Source: Bacillus sp. ISL-34 (GTDB lineage: Bacteria; Bacillota; Bacilli; Bacillales; DSM-1321). Taken from it: 44,653 nt of DNA. Below, piece after piece: positions 7,177-15,753 of the stretch (within the stretch, counting starts at the first letter, position 1; each line of letters starts with the position of its first letter). The notes under the pieces are model-generated. The model made no database searches and had not been told where the DNA came from. It saw only the letters and a list, made by a program, of their open reading frames with translations. A program made the position numbers and the translations under genes. The stretch lies in NCBI RefSeq assembly GCF_018613325.1, contig NZ_JAGGQJ010000014.1, forward strand, positions 1 to 44,653, read 5' to 3'.

Positions 7177-8640
7177 TCAATCTTTCTCGTCAACTCTATT
7201 ACTTATTGTAAACGGCTGTTTTATAAAAAAGCACAAAATGAATGCAATAATAATGAGAATAAAAGCAATCATGAAACCATTATTAAGCCCATTCACAGTT
7301 GCTTCCAGTAATATATTTTCTCCTTTCTTCACTGTTTGATCGCCAGTATATTTAGATATGGCAGTCGACATTACCCCTACCATAATGGCCGCACCAAGTG
7401 AAGCAAATATTTGCCGTACCGTATTGTTAGCCGCAGAACCGTGGCTTATAAACTTCTTTGGTAGTACATTTATCCCCGCGGTAGCGAGTGGCATCATTAC
7501 TAGCCCCATACCAGCCATTCTTAAGGAATAGAAACAAATTATCCACCAAATAGAGGTCTCCTGAGTTAGATACATAAATGGAAAGGACCCTAAAGAAAGA
7601 ATGAGCAGTCCTATTATGGATAGTCTTCTAATACCATGCTTATCAAAAATTTTTCCGGCAACGGGAGAAATGATCCCTAACACCAGTGCACCTGGCAGAA
7701 GTATTAAACCTGAACGAAGTGCTGAGTACCCATGTATCGTTTGTGTATAAATGGGTAGGAGAATTTCCGATCCAATCATAGTCATAAAAATAATGGAGAC
7801 AATGACCGTGGTCAAAGTGAATGTTCTATCCTTAAAGACACTCAGCTCCAATATTGGCTCTGTTAATTTGAACTGACGGCAGGCAAACACAATCAGTACT
7901 CCAAATCCAATTCCACATGTTATCAGGACGGTATTATTTCCCCATCCTATATTTCCTGCAACACCAATTCCGTATAGTAGTGAAGCTAAACCTATACTAC
8001 TTAACAAGATCGATAGAATATCCATTTTCGGTTTTGTTAAATGAACGACATTTTTCATGTAAAAGAAAGCAAGAATTATATCAATCAGAACGATTGGGAG
8101 GATTAAGTAAAATAGATAATGCCAATCATACATGTCAACAATCCAACCAGATAAAGTGGGACCGATTGCAGGCGAAAATGCTATTACAATCCCAACTAAT
8201 CCCATTGCCTCTCCTCGACGATCGGCTGGAAATATTAAAAAAATTAACGTTTGCATTAATGGAATCATTAATCCCGTTCCAATGGCCTGTATAATACGAC
8301 CAATAAGCAAAGTTGGAAAGGTTGTACTAAAAGCACAAACCAATGTTCCCAAAGCAAAACTTCCGATCGCCATAAAAAATAAAGACCTATTAGCGATTTG
8401 ATTCAATAAAAATGCTGAAATAGGAATCATTACCCCACTTATTAACATAAACGCAGTGATCAGCCACTGAGCATTATTAGCAGTGATACCTAAATCTTGC
8501 ATAATTCTCGGGAGAGCTGTAACTAACAGGGTCTGATTAATAATGGTTATAAAAGTACCCACCATTAAAACGATTACAAACCCACCTCTCTTAAAGGGTT
8601 TTCCCTCTATATCTACTGGTAAAGAGAGAGCTTTTCCCAT
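7177..8640 (-). CDS. DHA2-family MFS drug exporter, 487 aa
   Basis: About 14 membrane spans fit the EmrB/QacA (DHA2) family of proton-coupled exporters. Motif A-like residues occur after TM2 (LLNQIANRSLFFMAIGSFAL) and motif C appears as GPTLSGWIVD. The gene diverges from a TetR-type regulator across a 125-bp region with palindromes, the standard layout for a repressed efflux pump. Ribosome site AAGGAG. The substrate cannot be predicted. Confidence 0.9.
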   Translation of the reverse strand: MGKALSLPVDIEGKPFKRGGFVIVLMVGTFITIINQTLLVTALPRIMQDLGITANNAQWLITAFMLISGVMIPISAFLLNQIANRSLFFMAIGSFALGTLVCAFSTTFPTLLIGRIIQAIGTGLMIPLMQTLIFLIFPADRRGEAMGLVGIVIAFSPAIGPTLSGWIVDMYDWHYLFYLILPIVLIDIILAFFYMKNVVHLTKPKMDILSILLSSIGLASLLYGIGVAGNIGWGNNTVLITCGIGFGVLIVFACRQFKLTEPILELSVFKDRTFTLTTVIVSIIFMTMIGSEILLPIYTQTIHGYSALRSGLILLPGALVLGIISPVAGKIFDKHGIRRLSIIGLLILSLGSFPFMYLTQETSIWWIICFYSLRMAGMGLVMMPLATAGINVLPKKFISHGSAANNTVRQIFASLGAAIMVGVMSTAISKYTGDQTVKKGENILLEATVNGLNNGFMIAFILIIIAFILCFFIKQPFTISNRVDEKD

Positions 8641-8670
8641 AGAAAACCCACACTCCTTTTAACTATTTTT

Positions 8671-8728
8671 ACTCGTGTACATTTTTTTATACTCGAGTAT
8701 ACTTTTTTAGTATACAATATAGTATAAT
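8671..8728. promoter_or_regulatory. Shared operator/promoter region of exporter and TetR gene
   Basis: The perfect 14-bp palindrome TATACTCGAGTATA (8688-8701) has a related half-site ACTCGTGTACA at 8671-8681, and TAGTATAC/AGTATA units follow at 8709-8726. A plus-strand -10 TATAAT lies at 8723-8728. These are likely binding sites of the TetR protein controlling both genes. Confidence 0.6.
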
Positions 8729-8765
8729 GAAACTGTCAACAATAATTTTTAGGAGAAGAAGATGA

Positions 8766-9632
8766 ATGACTAAAAGAGAACAAATAATTGAGGTAGCAAA
8801 ATTGCTTTTTCGAACGATGGGTTATCATGATACTTCTGTACAAGATATCCTAGATCAATCAGGGGTTTCAAAAGGTACCTTCTATAATCACTTTTCTTCT
8901 AAATCTCAATTGATTCAGTGCATCATTCAAGAGGTCGATGCAAAAGTCGAAGAACAACAAAGCCAGTTACTGTTAGAGGGTGATCCCCATAGCAAGCAAA
9001 CTTTTTATTCTCAACTTCGAGTAAAACACTCCATATACAGTACTGAGAGGATTGCGGAACTTTACAATATCTCGATGGCAGAAAATGATGAGGTGTTAAG
9101 GAAGTATATGGCCGATAGCCATTATAAGGAATTAAACTGGTTAGCTAAACGTTTGATTGAGGTTTATGGTATTGGCATCGAAGCCAGTGCAATGGATTTA
9201 TCCACTCACTTCATTGGGGGATTAGGCTATCAATTTAGGTACTCTAATCAAATGAACCTTGATACGAATAGTTCTGATATATTAGATTACAACATTCTTC
9301 GATTAGAAAAAAACATAGAAATAACAAAACAATCTAAGCATATTCTCTTTCCATTTAGCATACAGAGTTCAGTTGAAACCCAGGAAACGGTTGTCATGAA
9401 TATCAAGAATCTACTAGACGAAGTAAAGAATGATATTGACTCTCAGGATGAAAAAGAACTAATTGACTTTATCCTGGAAGAATGTCAAAACACTCGTATA
9501 AGATGGAGTCTTTGTGAAGGAGCAGTTCGCCAATTAAAAATTCTATCCTCCTCTCCATCAATAAAGAAACAGAAATTCAGGGAAGTATTTAATATCGTCT
9601 ATAAACAAGCGAGAAAATATAATAATGGATGA
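8766..9632 (+). CDS. TetR/AcrR-family regulator, 288 aa
   Basis: The N-terminal HTH reads MTKREQIIEVAKLLFRTMGY then SVQDILDQSGVSKGTFYNHF, a textbook TetR domain. The C-terminal ligand domain is longer than usual (total 288 aa against about 200). Ribosome site AGGAG (8751-8755). It probably represses the divergent exporter and itself, with an exported drug as inducer. It lies in the repeat-free block. Confidence 0.9.
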   Translation: MTKREQIIEVAKLLFRTMGYHDTSVQDILDQSGVSKGTFYNHFSSKSQLIQCIIQEVDAKVEEQQSQLLLEGDPHSKQTFYSQLRVKHSIYSTERIAELYNISMAENDEVLRKYMADSHYKELNWLAKRLIEVYGIGIEASAMDLSTHFIGGLGYQFRYSNQMNLDTNSSDILDYNILRLEKNIEITKQSKHILFPFSIQSSVETQETVVMNIKNLLDEVKNDIDSQDEKELIDFILEECQNTRIRWSLCEGAVRQLKILSSSPSIKKQKFREVFNIVYKQARKYNNG

Positions 9633-9908
9633 AGATTTCCTTCACAAGAACCATCTAAGTCCTTGTCAATTTTTTTTATGTTTGCCTTAACTTAAAGGTG
9701 GGCAGGGCATACCTGAAAAGTACAAAGATAGCACTTATATAAAATATTGTCGATTCCATATCTTGTTATGTATTATCGGGGATTTTTGAATATGTTGTTA
9801 TCATCGGTGTAAACTATCATAACAACTGTTTAAAATTCCTCAAAAATAAAGATAATCATCTTAATCAAAAGCTAGCAGCTGAATATACACAACGATAATC
9901 GAATATAA

Positions 9909-9935
9909 AAACCCTTCGTGAAAAATGAAGGGTTT
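9909..9935 (-). terminator. Bidirectional terminator
   Basis: The stem AAACCCTTC/GAAGGGTTT with 9-nt loop is 5 bases past the stop of the 103-aa gene. The minus side continues TTTTTAT; the plus side CCTTTTT. No gene is seen at 9633-9908. Confidence 0.75.
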
Positions 9936-9940
9936 CCTTT

Positions 9941-10252
9941 TTACATACTTTTCAATTCTTCTTTTGAAACAGCATGCCAACCGTGTGCTTCCAGTTTCTC
10001 TATATAGGTTTCCATCCTGATTTCCTCAATTTCCATCGCAAGCGGGTGCAGCGAAACAAAACATACATTCGAAGCGTAATTGATCGAAACCTTTACAACT
10101 TCATAACCATTGTGAAATCCTGAATCAAATCCTGGATCATCCAATATATCCCCTTTAACAGGACGAATATCAGATTCAAATGTTTTCATCATTGATATAT
10201 ACTTTTCTTGTTCTTTTACTGATGAAATGAAGATCATTAAATTTATTTTCAT
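9941..10252 (-). CDS. Hypothetical protein, 103 aa
   Basis: The soluble-looking protein begins MKINLMIFISSVKEQEKYIS and ends LEAHGWHAVSKEELKSM. It has no signal or membrane span and no motif I recognise. AAAGGAG precedes the ATG, and a good terminator follows. It stands alone at the edge of the array. Confidence 0.6.
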   Translation of the reverse strand: MKINLMIFISSVKEQEKYISMMKTFESDIRPVKGDILDDPGFDSGFHNGYEVVKVSINYASNVCFVSLHPLAMEIEEIRMETYIEKLEAHGWHAVSKEELKSM

Positions 10253-10331
10253 TGCAGTCTCCTTTTCTCTATCCTTTAGTGCCCGGCGCCCTGCTCCAAT
10301 TGGGGTAAAGGGCTTGTTGTTTCTTTAAGAC

Positions 10332-10967
10332 TTAGGAATTCACTATTTCCTTTTTCATATTTTTAAAGGAATAAATATCATTTGCAACTTTAAATAGTTC
10401 TCCGTTCTTGGAGAAAATTGCACTTCCATTTGGTATTGCATATATCTTTCGTTCATTTGAAAGGGGAATTAATTCTCCATCTATATTATCCTCGTAATGG
10501 ACCTCAACGCTAAACCCGACTAATCCCAAGCCCTTGATCACTATCGTTTCTGGATAGTCTTTATCTTTTGTTATTATGCAATCATTGCAGAAAGCTAACG
10601 AACCCGCACTATATCCAATGATTAAACCTTGAAAGTCTTTGATAATTGGGGCAAGTCCTTTTGCTTCTATTACATGGATTAACCTATCTGGCTTTCCACC
10701 AATAAAGTAAAGAATATCATGTTCTTTTATAGACTTTTTCATTTCTTTGTATGAAAGGTCTTCGTTTAATAATTCAATACTTACATTCTCCATAAGTGAA
10801 AAGGCTTGTTTGATACTTGCCAGCCAACTTTCATACCTGGATTTGTCGGTTGCAAAAGGGATTATTAAGATTTTAGCATCAGGTTTAATCATTTTTGAAA
10901 GTTTCAGGAACACAGCGCCTAATTCATTATTCGTGTGATTCCCGCCACCAATAAAACAAATATCCAT
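10332..10967 (-). CDS. Peptidase S51 (dipeptidase E-like), 211 aa
   Basis: The class I glutamine amidotransferase-like fold shows FIGGGNHTNN at the start, YFIGGKPDRL, and the nucleophile elbow IIGYSAGSLAF with Ser as nucleophile. VEVHYEDN supplies the region with the expected His. Peptidase E cleaves Asp-X dipeptides; close Bacillus relatives are generally annotated as type 1 glutamine amidotransferase-like. GGGGGACATAT precedes ATG. First gene of the second array block. Confidence 0.8.
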   Translation of the reverse strand: MDICFIGGGNHTNNELGAVFLKLSKMIKPDAKILIIPFATDKSRYESWLASIKQAFSLMENVSIELLNEDLSYKEMKKSIKEHDILYFIGGKPDRLIHVIEAKGLAPIIKDFQGLIIGYSAGSLAFCNDCIITKDKDYPETIVIKGLGLVGFSVEVHYEDNIDGELIPLSNERKIYAIPNGSAIFSKNGELFKVANDIYSFKNMKKEIVNS

Positions 10968-11051
10968 ATATGTCCCCCCATTTATTCACATGCTCTTCTC
11001 TTAAAATATTCTATGTAAAAAGGACAATACCTTTATATGTAACCGCTCTTC

Positions 11052-11104
11052 AGCTAAATTGCCCCTTTAGCTCCACAAAAAAAAAGGCTGCCTCAGCAAC
11101 CCCC
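11052..11104 (-). repeat. Array repeat copy with covarying 5' hairpin
   Basis: Arms AGCTAAA (11052-11058) and TTTAGCT (11066-11072) pair perfectly around TTGCCCC. Both sides changed together relative to AACTAAC/GTTAGTT. The terminator on the minus strand is GGTTGC-TGAG-GCAGCC followed by nine Ts. Confidence 0.8.
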
Positions 11105-11120
11105 ACATTTAAATCCTTGC

Positions 11121-11588
11121 CTATTTTCTCAAATATACAACACTGTCGCTTCGTTCTACTTGAAAATTCAAATCATCCTTAATATTAAGCATATAGCCCG
11201 TTTCTTTATAATTCTCAGATTCAAAAAATATGCCATATCCATTATTCTCAGGATAACCATATAAATAGCAGACCACTTTTCCATCTTTCAAAAACACAAT
11301 TTGATTCATTCCTTCATTTACAGTCTCGCTAATAATATCCCATTTATAACCTACCGTTTCATATATATGATCTTTCGGGGTATATGGTCCAAAGGAATAT
11401 ACTACATCCCAGTCAAACGGTGTTACATCTGATAAATTTATTGTTTCAACGGATTGTCCAATTGATAACACTTCTTCTTTTAACAACACCTCGTTTACAT
11501 CCCATAAATCCTTCTTTAATAGATTTATAAATATAGCTATACATATTACACCAATAGCAATAATCAATACTTTCTTTTTAGATTTCAT
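11121..11588 (-). CDS. Membrane-anchored hypothetical protein, 155 aa
   Basis: The N-terminus MKSKKKVLIIAIGVICIAIF is a single anchor or uncleaved signal. The rest is extracytoplasmic, with VYSFGPYTPKDHIYETVGYK and several short beta-like stretches. GTGGAG lies 7 bases before ATG 11588; the longer frame to 11657 lacks a site. The pattern resembles small surface proteins of Bacillus that often sit next to immunity genes. Function unknown. Confidence 0.6.
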   Translation of the reverse strand: MKSKKKVLIIAIGVICIAIFINLLKKDLWDVNEVLLKEEVLSIGQSVETINLSDVTPFDWDVVYSFGPYTPKDHIYETVGYKWDIISETVNEGMNQIVFLKDGKVVCYLYGYPENNGYGIFFESENYKETGYMLNIKDDLNFQVERSDSVVYLRK

Positions 11589-11678
11589 ATCTAAACTCCA
11601 CCTTGAACGCAACCTTCCTAACGAATTCCCCTCCCTCATTATAACAATAATTCCCAAAAAAGGTTTGAATTCTTATTG

Positions 11679-11755
11679 AACTAAACAGCCCAGAAAGTTC
11701 CATTAGAAAAGGCTGCCATAAAAGACAGCACTGATCTTCAGCTAACGCACCTCTT
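11679..11755 (-). repeat. Array repeat copy, degenerate 5' arm
   Basis: AACTAAACAGCCCAGAAAGTT has lost the 5' hairpin pairing, while the terminator (GGCTGCC...GACAGC) and CTTCAGCTAACGCACC remain. Confidence 0.75.
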
Positions 11756-11885
11756 TTTAAACAGATTACTTCCCCATTTGTACACCTTGTGCTCCTAAGA
11801 AGAGTAAAGCCGGGGTTATTTTCATCAATGTACTAAGATTGTGAAGAAATATACTTAAACCTGCTCTTTAATAAATCTACTGTTT

Positions 11886-11975
11886 AACTAAACTGCTATT
11901 CGTACTATAAGGTCACCAGATATTCCTGGTGACCATTTTTTGTATCGTTTCTCTATAATAGTACCCGTTAGTTCA
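11886..11975 (+). repeat. Array repeat with a terminator in the opposite orientation
   Basis: The ends AACTAAACTGC and TACCCGTTAGTTC are of the repeat type. The centre instead holds GGTCACCAG (11911-11919)/CTGGTGACC (11926-11934) followed by TTTTTTG on the plus strand. No plus-strand gene precedes it. It looks like an exchanged or inverted cassette. Confidence 0.6.
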
Positions 11976-11979
11976 GTAA

Positions 11980-12345
11980 CTAAAGCGAAGGAGTTGTTTT
12001 TGTACCTTGGTGAAAAAACATTTTCCATCTTCCATCTCTAAATTTCCAAATTGAACTACGCAATGAATGTTGTTTTTTTACTTCGTTAAATATTCGGTAG
12101 GTAGTTAACACTATTTCTTCAGACAATGGATGTATTTCAAAATCACTCAATGTCATTTTTACCTCACCTATTCCTTCTTCACCAATACCCTCATCTTTGT
12201 ACAAGACTTTACCAGAACTTCCAAATTCAAAAAAATTGTCTGCAAGTAAATTATTAAGCTCTTTTTGAGATGTACGAATTTCTGGTTTTAACAATTTCTC
12301 TTCCAGTTGACGTAAATGCTCTTTTAACGAAGATTCACTTTCCAT
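11980..12345 (-). CDS. SnoaL-like/DUF4440 protein, 121 aa
   Basis: The NTF2-like pattern is visible: LRQLEEKLLKPEIRTSQKEL, NNLLADNFFEFGSSGKVLYK, then VLTTYRIF and SIWKFRDGRWKMFFHQGT. DUF4440 proteins share this order and length. ATG 12345 has GGGGAG six bases upstream. The family includes small-molecule binding and isomerase-like members; the role here is unknown. Confidence 0.75.
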   Translation of the reverse strand: MESESSLKEHLRQLEEKLLKPEIRTSQKELNNLLADNFFEFGSSGKVLYKDEGIGEEGIGEVKMTLSDFEIHPLSEEIVLTTYRIFNEVKKQHSLRSSIWKFRDGRWKMFFHQGTKTTPSL

Positions 12346-12410
12346 TTTCCACTCCCCTTTTTTACTGTCCATTATAAAAATAATCCCAAATACTCGTTTT
12401 TTCCTCTTCA

Positions 12411-12470
12411 AGCTAACCTACCCCGTTTGTTACATAAGCTGATCAGCCCCTGTTAATGAAGCTAAGCACC
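12411..12470 (-). repeat. Array repeat copy, short
   Basis: AGCTAACCTACCCCGTTTGTT, then a GCTGATCAGC core and TGAAGCTAAGCACC. It has the GCTGATCAGC-type cassette and the TGAAG...GCACC end. Confidence 0.65.
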
Positions 12471-12485
12471 AACTTAAACCCACCT

Positions 12486-13277
12486 TTAAATCCACTCTTT
12501 TCCATGTTGTCGAATGAATTGGATATCATTTTGATAATGGTCGAGATGCCCTTCGGCAATCATCTTTTTAAAAGCAATATCACCTTCAGTGGCTTTTCTT
12601 GTAATGGTTTGACATAACCCTTCTAATCGTAGCAATACCATTTCCAAATAATCCTCTTCTATTCCCTTACCGTAAGATTCAAAAAATAATCTAACTCTTT
12701 GTTTTATAAGGTAAGCGTGCTGTAATGAATTATAATTAACTTTCTCACCTGTTTCAGATAGATAAAATCTACTTAAGGGGATGCAAGAATAAAGAGTATA
12801 AGCTATGTCCCACAGCCTTGGACCAGGTCCAGCAACATCGAAATCAATAATACCTATTGGTCTTTCATGATTAAAAATAATGTTGTATATTGCAAAATCA
12901 TTATGGCATAGTACCTCAAATTGTTTGGGTGTGTTATCTATCGATTGCCAGCTATCATTAAAAGAAAAATCACTCACAGAATCATGATAAAGACGGAGCA
13001 TTTTCGCTATTTCTATTAAGACATCATCGGACCACATGTATTCTTTTAAAGGATAATTACCAGCTTCTCCTTCAATAAATGATAATATCTCTCTTCCTTT
13101 TTCATCAATACCTAAAAACTTTGGTGCATACCTAAAACCTTTGTTCTCCAAATGCCTTAATAACTTATGAATTTTGGGACTATCTGGCTTTAATTCTCGT
13201 CGCACAGTATCTCCTGAACGAAAAACGTTAGAGACATTCCCTCCTGTTAGCATTTCTTCGTTTTCAAGGTTTGACAT
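12486..13277 (-). CDS. Aminoglycoside phosphotransferase-family kinase, 263 aa
   Basis: The APH/choline-kinase fold shows the catalytic loop VLCHNDFAIYNIIF (His-x-Asp with Asn) and the metal-binding IIDFDVAGPGPRLWDIAYTL. Relatives are labelled APH-like or trifolitoxin-immunity-like phosphotransferases. Substrate unknown; antibiotic resistance should not be assumed. Ribosome site GGGAGGGG. It is a single-gene unit between two repeat copies. Confidence 0.8.
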   Translation of the reverse strand: MSNLENEEMLTGGNVSNVFRSGDTVRRELKPDSPKIHKLLRHLENKGFRYAPKFLGIDEKGREILSFIEGEAGNYPLKEYMWSDDVLIEIAKMLRLYHDSVSDFSFNDSWQSIDNTPKQFEVLCHNDFAIYNIIFNHERPIGIIDFDVAGPGPRLWDIAYTLYSCIPLSRFYLSETGEKVNYNSLQHAYLIKQRVRLFFESYGKGIEEDYLEMVLLRLEGLCQTITRKATEGDIAFKKMIAEGHLDHYQNDIQFIRQHGKEWI

Positions 13278-13336
13278 CTAAATACCCCTCCCTAATATGA
13301 CTTTTCTATAAACCGTAAAATAAATCCTGTCTGTTA

Positions 13337-13407
13337 AACTAATCTGCCCTTTTTACTCCATAAAAAAAAGGCTGCCGAAACACCCCTTTGTTAAACTATC
13401 GACCTTT
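13337..13407 (-). repeat. Array repeat copy
   Basis: AACTAATCTGCCCTTTTTACT at the 5' hairpin, a GGCTGCC core, an A-run of eight (T run on the minus strand), and a worn distal end. Confidence 0.65.
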
Positions 13408-13439
13408 CAGTTGAAGAATGGTTAATTAAAACTTAATGT

Positions 13440-13576
13440 TTAATAATCTTTCGTTTCAAGAAGAATATCAGAATGTTTGTCTTTTGATAAATACATCATT
13501 GTCTGTCCTGCTCCATTTGCTTCTTTCCGTTCGGTTCTTGAGCAAGACTTAAAACAACAAGTGCAAGTGTAGCCAT
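13440..13576 (-). pseudogene. C-terminal remnant of a transporter
   Basis: One frame reads MATLALVVLSLAQ and, after a shift near 13,520, TERKEANGAGQTMMYLSKDK to a stop at 13440. The first piece looks like a last membrane span. No N-terminal part exists. It begins 13 bases past the stop of the PAP2 gene. Confidence 0.4.
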
Positions 13577-13588
13577 GATCGATTTGGT

Positions 13589-14200
13589 TTAAAAGTCCAT
13601 TGACTTACCCTTCTTTTGTTTGGATAGGGCAGATAGAATGGCTTGTTCGCCCTCCTGATTCCCCATAAATTTCTTAGTCAGACTTAACTTAAGAACAATT
13701 TTGTAAACGATCGTGGCTGAAACGATACTGATGATGGCTCCGACAAGAACATCTGCTGGATAATGGACACCTACCCAAATTCCCGAAATTCCTACAAGGA
13801 CAGCCAAAATTGCCCATAAAAACCCCCAACCCCTATTAAACAACCAGAAGGTTATACAAAAGGAAAAAAATATGACCGTATGGTCGCTTGGAAAGGAATT
13901 ATTGACTGCTTTTTCAACTAACTTATTAACGTTGGGCAACTCAGCAAACGGTTGATAATTCGAGTGGAAATGCCCTGCTATTTTCGCCAATATTTCCGAG
14001 ACAACTAATGTAATAAATGCACAGATTACCATGATTCTATTTTTATTTCTTCGAGAAAACAAAAACATCAGGACTACCAATACTAAGAAAAAAATCATGT
14101 ATTCAGCGATGAATACAAAGAAAGGATTTAAATCGGTATATTGTTTACCTAGATTATTAATCATTCTAAACAATTTACTATTCATTTCGGACAAAACCAT
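13589..14200 (-). CDS. PAP2-family phosphatase (BcrC-like undecaprenyl-diphosphatase), 203 aa
   Basis: Five to six membrane spans and the PAP2 motifs are visible: a degenerate first motif (KIAGHFHSNYQPF), SFPSDHT in the second, and GVHYPADVLVGA in the third, with catalytic His in both. Length and order match BcrC/YwoA, which recycle undecaprenyl pyrophosphate at the membrane outer face and confer bacitracin tolerance. AGGAGG lies 9 bases before ATG. It stands alone in the array. Confidence 0.8.
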   Translation of the reverse strand: MVLSEMNSKLFRMINNLGKQYTDLNPFFVFIAEYMIFFLVLVVLMFLFSRRNKNRIMVICAFITLVVSEILAKIAGHFHSNYQPFAELPNVNKLVEKAVNNSFPSDHTVIFFSFCITFWLFNRGWGFLWAILAVLVGISGIWVGVHYPADVLVGAIISIVSATIVYKIVLKLSLTKKFMGNQEGEQAILSALSKQKKGKSMDF

Positions 14201-14518
14201 TGAAAAATTCCTCCTGATTGTATTATCACTTTAACCCTTATTAAGCTCCATTATGTAAAAAATGAACTTCAATTAAACCTATATTTTACATCTTTCAGAC
14301 AGAAAGTCCATCATCACTTTCAGAATGAATGTATTCCAATCCTCAAATACAAAGCACATATATGGGGACCTTGATTAACTTTTCATTTCCTTTCACTTCT
14401 AAAGGATGTATATACACTATTGACTTTCTGTATCGAGGTGGATCTCTCTACTACTTTATATGCATTTTTCAACACCATTTTTACAAGCTTCTGAATCTAA
14501 TATATTATAACTCTTTTT
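14201..14518. other. Intergenic stretch without a convincing gene
   Basis: AT-rich sequence between the PAP2 gene and a repeat copy. Short open frames exist on both strands, but none has a ribosome site or protein-like composition. Confidence 0.5.
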
Positions 14519-14585
14519 GAACCTACCCCTTAATTCAATAAGAAAAAGGCTGCCGAAGCAACCCTGTTATTGAAGTACAATACCT
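14519..14585 (-). repeat. Array repeat copy, TTCG-loop cassette
   Basis: The minus strand reads GGTTGC-TTCG-GCAGCC followed by TTTTTCTTATTGAA, a classic stable tetraloop terminator. It lies 8 bases after the racX stop. Confidence 0.75.
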
Positions 14586-14592
14586 AACCACT

Positions 14593-15285
14593 TCATTTTT
14601 CCAATGCCATATTAACAATATCAATGGCATGTATTACAGCCGTATCAAATAATGGCACTTCTGAATCCTCTGGTTTTATTAGCAGTCCAATTTCTGTGCA
14701 ACCTAATATTATTCCTTCCGCTCCTTCATCAACTAACCCCTTGATAACCTTTTTGTAATAGTCTCTTGATGATTGTTGAATTTCCCCTAAACATAATTCT
14801 TCATAAATTACTTTATTGATGACTTTTCTATCCTCAGCATTTGGTATCAAAACCTTGATACCATTAGACTCGATTCGTGTTTTATAAAAGGCTTGCTCCA
14901 TCGTATATTTAGTGCCAAGTAAACCAACCGTACTGATTTTGGACTTTTGGATTTGTTTTGCTGTTGAATCAGCAATGTGTAAAATCGGTAAACTGACTTT
15001 CTCTTCAATATATCCGATCACTTTATGCATCGTATTTGTACAAATGACAATCATTTCGGCACCTGCCTTTTCCAAAGAAAGAGCAACATCGCCTAATAAT
15101 TTCCCGGAGCTTTCCCAATCTCCTTCAGCTTGATAACGTTCGATTTCTTCAAAATCCACGCTATATAAAATGCACTTTGCTGAATGCAATCCTCCCAATT
15201 TGGCTTTTACTTCTTCGTTAATGATTCGATAATATTCCAATGATGACTCCCAGCTCATTCCGCCAATAAGGCCAATGGTTTTCAT
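14593..15285 (-). CDS. racX: Aspartate/glutamate racemase family protein, 230 aa
   Basis: The start MKTIGLIGGMSWESSLEYY is the hallmark of the RacX/YgeA amino-acid racemases. The two catalytic Cys are in VICTNTMHK and ILGCTEIGLL. Members interconvert D- and L-amino acids, often for peptidoglycan-related use. AAAGGGG precedes ATG 15285. It lies 25 bases after fosB and probably shares its transcript. Confidence 0.85.
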   Translation of the reverse strand: MKTIGLIGGMSWESSLEYYRIINEEVKAKLGGLHSAKCILYSVDFEEIERYQAEGDWESSGKLLGDVALSLEKAGAEMIVICTNTMHKVIGYIEEKVSLPILHIADSTAKQIQKSKISTVGLLGTKYTMEQAFYKTRIESNGIKVLIPNAEDRKVINKVIYEELCLGEIQQSSRDYYKKVIKGLVDEGAEGIILGCTEIGLLIKPEDSEVPLFDTAVIHAIDIVNMALEK

Positions 15286-15310
15286 GAATATTCCCCTTTC
15301 TGTGAATTTA

Positions 15311-15733
15311 TCAGTCAAAAAACTCCATATGCGCTTTTTCTTGTTTGTAGTAATCTATTCTATTTTGTAAAGAACCAGTATGAAACTCGAACTTATGACC
15401 ATCTGGATCAGTGAAATAAATGGACTTCTTATCTTTTTCATCTCTTGGACGGCCTGACAAGATGTTTACATTCAATTTCATTAGTTTCTCGTACATGTCT
15501 ATAAAGTCGGCTTCTTCTATGGAAAATGCTATATGTGTGTATGATTGGCTTATTTCATTACGGGGAATATCTTTTTCCACATTCAGGGCAAGCCACATTC
15601 CGTTCAAATCAAAATAGGCAGTGGTTCTCCCCTTAACTAATAATTTCGCATCAAAAACATTTTGATAAAACTCAATGGATCTCTCTAAATTAGAAACTGA
15701 AAATAAAAAGTGATTCAAACCTTTTATAGACAC
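15311..15733 (-). CDS. fosB: Metallothiol transferase FosB, 140 aa
   Basis: The sequence starts MSIKGLNHFLFSVSNLERSI and contains AKLLVKGRTTAYFDLNG, SYTHIAF and KSIYFTDPDGHKFEFHTG. It matches Bacillus FosB over its whole length. The metal ligands are His7, His in YTHIAF, and Glu in FEFHTG. The enzyme adds bacillithiol (or cysteine) to fosfomycin, inactivating it in the cytosol. It is flanked by a PepSY gene 20 bases upstream and racX downstream. Confidence 0.92.
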   Translation of the reverse strand: MSIKGLNHFLFSVSNLERSIEFYQNVFDAKLLVKGRTTAYFDLNGMWLALNVEKDIPRNEISQSYTHIAFSIEEADFIDMYEKLMKLNVNILSGRPRDEKDKKSIYFTDPDGHKFEFHTGSLQNRIDYYKQEKAHMEFFD

Positions 15734-15753
15734 TCTACCACCTCATATTAAGA

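Noticed and set aside
14329..14520. 63-aa plus-strand ORF before racX
   Set aside because: No ribosome site, aromatic-rich composition from AT-rich DNA, and no recognisable relatives.
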